Positions 7,926 through 11,414 of a stretch of DNA of 11,414 nucleotides are shown in pieces. The stretch is taken from assembly GCA_028565635.1 (NCBI GenBank), contig JAOXYB010053378.1, positions 1 to 11,414 on the forward strand, read 5' to 3'. This stretch comes from Phoronis ovalis (taxonomy: Eukaryota > Phoronida > Phoronidae). Position numbers and translations under genes: made by a program. The notes under the pieces are model-generated. The model did no database searches. It was not told where the DNA came from and worked only from the letters and a program-made list of their open reading frames with translations. The stretch's first letter is position 1; every line of letters begins with the position of its first letter.

Positions 7926-8772
7926 TCAGAATTTTGAACGCTGATATGCTGAAAACCACATTAGCTTATATACCTCATAAGTGGGTTTTTCTGGGTCCTC
8001 AACCCAAGCTTCCTCGAAACTACTGTGTCTTAATTGTGACAATGCTGATTTCTGTTGCATGTCTTTATCACAAACCGAATTTCAGGGAAGCATATATACA
8101 CATATATATACATTAGATGCAGAAGATAAAGACATAGGCTGGCCAATTTGATGTCCTTCTTATTAGTTGCATCCTTAGCCTATAGCACATTCAGTAATCC
8201 GGGTCAGATGTCAGTTAAAATCTATATTTACTCTTGGGCAGTAACAATGTGTAAATTACAGACATTTTCCTATATTTTTACTGCAGGTGATATATATCTT
8301 CTCCATGGAATGCGTATGATTTGCACAGAATCACCAGGCAGTAAAATATAGCTATTTATTATATGTGAAGCAATAATGTCTTGATGCACATAAACACACT
8401 TACTTACAATTCCTGTCTACATTATAAGTATAATATCTATTTATGAAGACAAATTTAGCTTGAATATCACCTTGACGACACTCTTTACTGGAGACAATGC
8501 TAACACCCACACAGCTAGGGATATCTGACTAGCTTTCATTAAACCAAGCATTTTATAACAGTTCTAATACCTGCTACTTTGGAGGAATACACACACAGCT
8601 TCTAATTCATATATATCAGTTACGTAATTTAGTAGACTTTCACATTATAATATTGCTATTTTCTTGCTAAAGGATCTGCCCTAAAAGGCATGTTTTCTTT
8701 CATTTATTGTCCAAGCTGATTTTCTGCAATGGTCTGTCCAAGTACTGGCCAAGACAAGGATGCTGCAAGGGG

Positions 8773-8822
8773 GGTGTTTCACAAGCGATTTTCTATTTGA
8801 GATTCTCATCTGGAGAAACACC
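8773..8822. repeat. Inverted repeat GGTGTTTC / GAAACACC
   Basis: A perfect 8-bp stem (8773-8780 with 8815-8822) encloses 34 nt. Pairing is partly extended outward (AAGGGG with CTTCC) and the inside holds TGAGATTCTCA. It may be a small palindromic element, but no target duplication was seen. Confidence 0.5.
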
Positions 8823-10138
8823 TTCCAAACCAATTTGAAAGGACAAACCGGTTAAAACTATCCATATGAACGAGGAAGTGACTTACTCATAGACTATAAA
8901 TACATTACATTTCTTCTTGCGTAGATGACTATAGATGTAGCTTTAGTCGGTTTGGATTAAGACTTTTACACAAATGCACAAATATTTACCATATCATTCT
9001 AAAAATTTTAAAAATGAATTTTCTAGTACATTTGAGTTGTTACCATGTGAATGGAGTACAAAGCTTCAGTGGGACATTGTAACGAAGTGAAAACCGGGTT
9101 AGATTTTTCAAGGGGTACACAAACAGCGTGTCCACACCAAAATATCTTGTATGCCTTTGTAGGGAAAGTAGCCTGGTGAAGAAACTCTTAATACAGAATA
9201 ATCACCTTATAACACCCACTCTAAGCTGTCTTCATTAGATGAGGCAAAAAATAATTTACACTAAATAATGTTGTATAAGAATACTCTTTGTTGTGTACCT
9301 ACTAAGAACAGATAATTTACACTTTTATAATTTAATATTGCATAATATTCAGCCTACATTAATGACAAGCACCCACTAAGAATTTATCAACACACAAGTG
9401 ACTTGTATACAATGTGACCAAATACGTTGCTATCAACCACTATTGCACAATAGGAAATACATGCAGGCCGGTGTACAATTCAAAGTAGACGGTTCCGACA
9501 AGGTACCAGGAGAGATAGCTATGTGGCTACAATTTCTTTTTTAAGGAACTGAAACAGGTATTCCATTACTGTTTGAATGATAGTGTTATTTTTCCTGCAC
9601 ATTCATTGCGTCACAAAGCCTCATTTAAGCAGTGTCACAGCTCAGTGCTTTACATAGACTCTCTGTATGCAACTTGTGAAGGTACAATAAGTGTTTACAG
9701 TTACGGTTTACAACTGAAGTTCACTGTGAATGACTCAACACATATACATATAATACCTAAAATTTGCTAGAAAAAAGCTATCCTGCATATTATTGTATTT
9801 TTTCTATGAGTTAAACTGCCTGCACTATACAACATACTTGCTTGGTCAAGGACAAAAATCCAGGAGATAATGTTATATATACATTCCACTTTATTCACTA
9901 ATTTTGACTATGTCATGCCATAGCATCCTTGAAAACGACTATCAAACTTTAGCACACATCAATTCTATAATAAGCTTAGGTAATTTGCAATGCTTACCAG
10001 TGTTAAGCCTCCTCTAAAATTCCTGATGGCAAAAAACCACAGGTAAGTCATCGGCTGTCACAGTAGAGTACGTATCAAGAAATACAGTAACTCGAGTGAA
10101 AAACTTAGAACAATAGATTCCTGCAGGATATGCACCCC

Positions 10139-10173
10139 GTACAAGTCACATCACACAGCTATTTAACTTGTAC
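10139..10173. repeat. Inverted repeat GTACAAGT / ACTTGTAC
   Basis: A perfect 8-bp stem (10139-10146 with 10166-10173) surrounds a 19-nt loop. It is AT-rich and may be chance. Confidence 0.5.
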
Positions 10174-10250
10174 CTATAGGCACCCTTCTGCCACAAAAGC
10201 TTAAATTTATAATACAGAACAACCATGATCTAAATTGTACATAGTTTCTC

Positions 10251-10293
10251 AACCACTATGCCACACAGAGACAATACAAGGGCAATAGTGGTT
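10251..10293. repeat. Inverted repeat AACCACTAT(T)GCC, also found at 9435
   Basis: AACCACTATGCC (10251-10262) is opposed by GGCAATAGTGGTT (10281-10293), a 12-bp match with one bulge. The same word, AACCACTATTGC, occurs at 9435-9446. Read on the minus strand, 10263-10253 is TGGCATAGTGG, a perfect match to the tRNA A-box consensus TRGCNNAGTGG. Confidence 0.6.
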
Positions 10294-11261
10294 AAGTAGA
10301 ACCTGTTTAGATGTTTACATTTCACTGATCTTCATTCTTAATTACTGAACATAAATCAAACACAGTTGTTTAAGGACTGCTTGGATGTGCTATACTGCAC
10401 ATTAAAACAGCATGAGCATGCTTTATCCTTGAATGGGATCGTTCAGTGTAGAACCTTTCCAAACATTCTGGTTACAACGCCAATGACATGGAAACAATCA
10501 TCAGTATTGCAAAGTTGTTCCCTGGTATGTCATGTTCCTGAGCCAATTATTGTTTAGGTTAGCCCCAAACATGAATAGGACATGAGAACATCAACATAAA
10601 TTACTATAAATAGCACTGCACACATTTTTAATACAAGACACAATTTTAAAATGCATAGCGTAAAGTGGATTTGCATGCCAAACGAAACCTTAAAGCCTGC
10701 GATTATCTACAAAATCACCTAACCTATCCAAGACATTCACATCAAACCTAACTACTTAACAAAGACATGAATACAGTGCAAGCATTTATTTACCATTTTG
10801 AAGATTGTATGTTCCATATAAAAAATGAGGGATTTAGAAATGTGTACATACATTGACAGGTGTACCAGGTGTACATGCCCATGGCTATATAGCGTTTCAT
10901 GAAGAACACTTTAGACTGTCTAGTACAATAAACCTCCCAAATGAACAAAAATATGCAATGTAAGATTATGCATAATTAGAAACATTGTCGTGATCACCTG
11001 TACAATTTGTTCCTTCTTTTTTTACTGCTGATTGATTTTCTGATACTGTGGGTTTACGTAGGAAACATGATCATATCTTCCATAAAGTGGGCATGACCAC
11101 TCAGATTTTAACTTCAATTCCTTGCTCTCTTTTACCATGCATGCATATTGCTTGAAACTACCATCATACTTAAAGGTTTAAAACTAACACACTGTGCTTA
11201 CATCGTATAATTAATGGCTTTAAATCTACGATGCATATTACGTTCATAACACAATTATCAA

Positions 11262-11262
<1 letters not shown>

Positions 11263-11310
<48 letters not shown>

Positions 11311-11414
11311 AAAAAAAAAAGAAAATAAAATGAATGAAAAAAAAAAGAAAATAAAATGAATGAAAAATAAAAGAAAATAAAATGAATGAAAAATAAAAGA
11401 AAATAAAATGAATG
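11263..11414. repeat. A46 tract followed by four exact-length 26-bp A-rich tandem units
   Basis: A uniform run of 46 A residues (11263-11308) is followed by TG and then four units of exactly 26 bp (11311-11336, 11337-11362, 11363-11388, 11389-11414). Each unit ends GAAAATAAAATGAATG. Units 1 and 2 are identical. Units 3 and 4 share one A-to-T change, which gives a clear order of duplication. The array reaches the window edge and may continue. Confidence 0.97.

Larger units (their letters stand above)
6552..11414 (-). other. Gs-alpha intron (5' part outside window)
   Basis: The acceptor TTTTTTTAG ends at 6552 and no donor for this intron is in the window. The expected upstream exon (P-loop GAGESGKS and KQMRIL) was sought on the minus strand to 11414 and not found, so the intron exceeds 4.8 kb. 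It holds a perfect hairpin (6890-6918), a possible relic coding segment (7707-7925), several short inverted repeats, possible SINE pieces (7383-7429, 9431-9470, 10248-10293) and the poly-A plus 26-bp repeats at the end. The stretches 7930-8760, 8830-9430 and 10300-11220 show nothing I can name. Confidence 0.8.

Noticed and set aside
8151-8351. Plus-strand 66-codon frame starting MSFLLVASLAYS, like a signal peptide
   Set aside because: The remainder has no recognisable domain or cysteine pattern, and there is no promoter or splice context. The hydrophobic start is likely chance in AT-rich DNA.
8800-8820. Minus-strand TTTCTCCAG followed by ATGAGAATC, resembling the Gs-alpha KQMRIL exon
   Set aside because: The following codons read SN and then a stop, not LHV. 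The missing P-loop sequence is also absent upstream.

Overview
The window is AT-rich (roughly two thirds A+T by eye) eukaryotic DNA with long introns, consensus GT-AG splice sites and many simple and dispersed repeats. The only gene I can support is the alpha subunit of the stimulatory heterotrimeric G protein (Gs-alpha, GNAS-type). It lies on the minus strand and is seen here only as three internal exons. The protein matches the invertebrate version of the family ([43 protein letters not shown]). This suggests an invertebrate animal, perhaps a lophotrochozoan such as a mollusc, but the phylum cannot be fixed from 90 codons.

The gene reads from high to low coordinates. An upstream intron fills 6552-11414 and continues past the window. 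A 55-bp exon lies at 6551-6497, followed by a 3257-bp intron, a 120-bp exon at 3239-3120, an 865-bp intron, a 98-bp exon at 2254-2157, and a downstream intron from 2156 past position 1. Phases fit exactly: the 55-bp exon takes 1 nt of a split codon plus 18 codons, the next holds 40 whole codons, and the last holds 32 codons plus the first two bases of a Tyr codon. Together they encode much of the helical domain. The N-terminal P-loop exon should lie above 11414, and the exons for the switch regions and C-terminus should lie below position 1.

The introns hold the rest of what is notable. Position 1-180 has a diverged 41-42 bp CGTACACCC repeat and an AT-rich fold-back. About 205-752 is one long, diverged palindrome centred near 478.5. 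A tRNA-like SINE fragment with a T10 run lies at 1529-1610, and short tandem repeats lie at 1201-1340 and 1829-1932. A 254-bp hAT-like MITE with terminal inverted repeats and a perfect 8-bp target duplication sits at 5026-5295. A possible remnant coding segment lies at 7707-7925. The window ends in A46 followed by four 26-bp A-rich repeat units.

There is no operon, CRISPR array, intact tRNA or rRNA, and no second intact gene that I can support. The undescribed features, if any, are the palindromic and mobile elements inside the Gs-alpha introns, not a new protein system.
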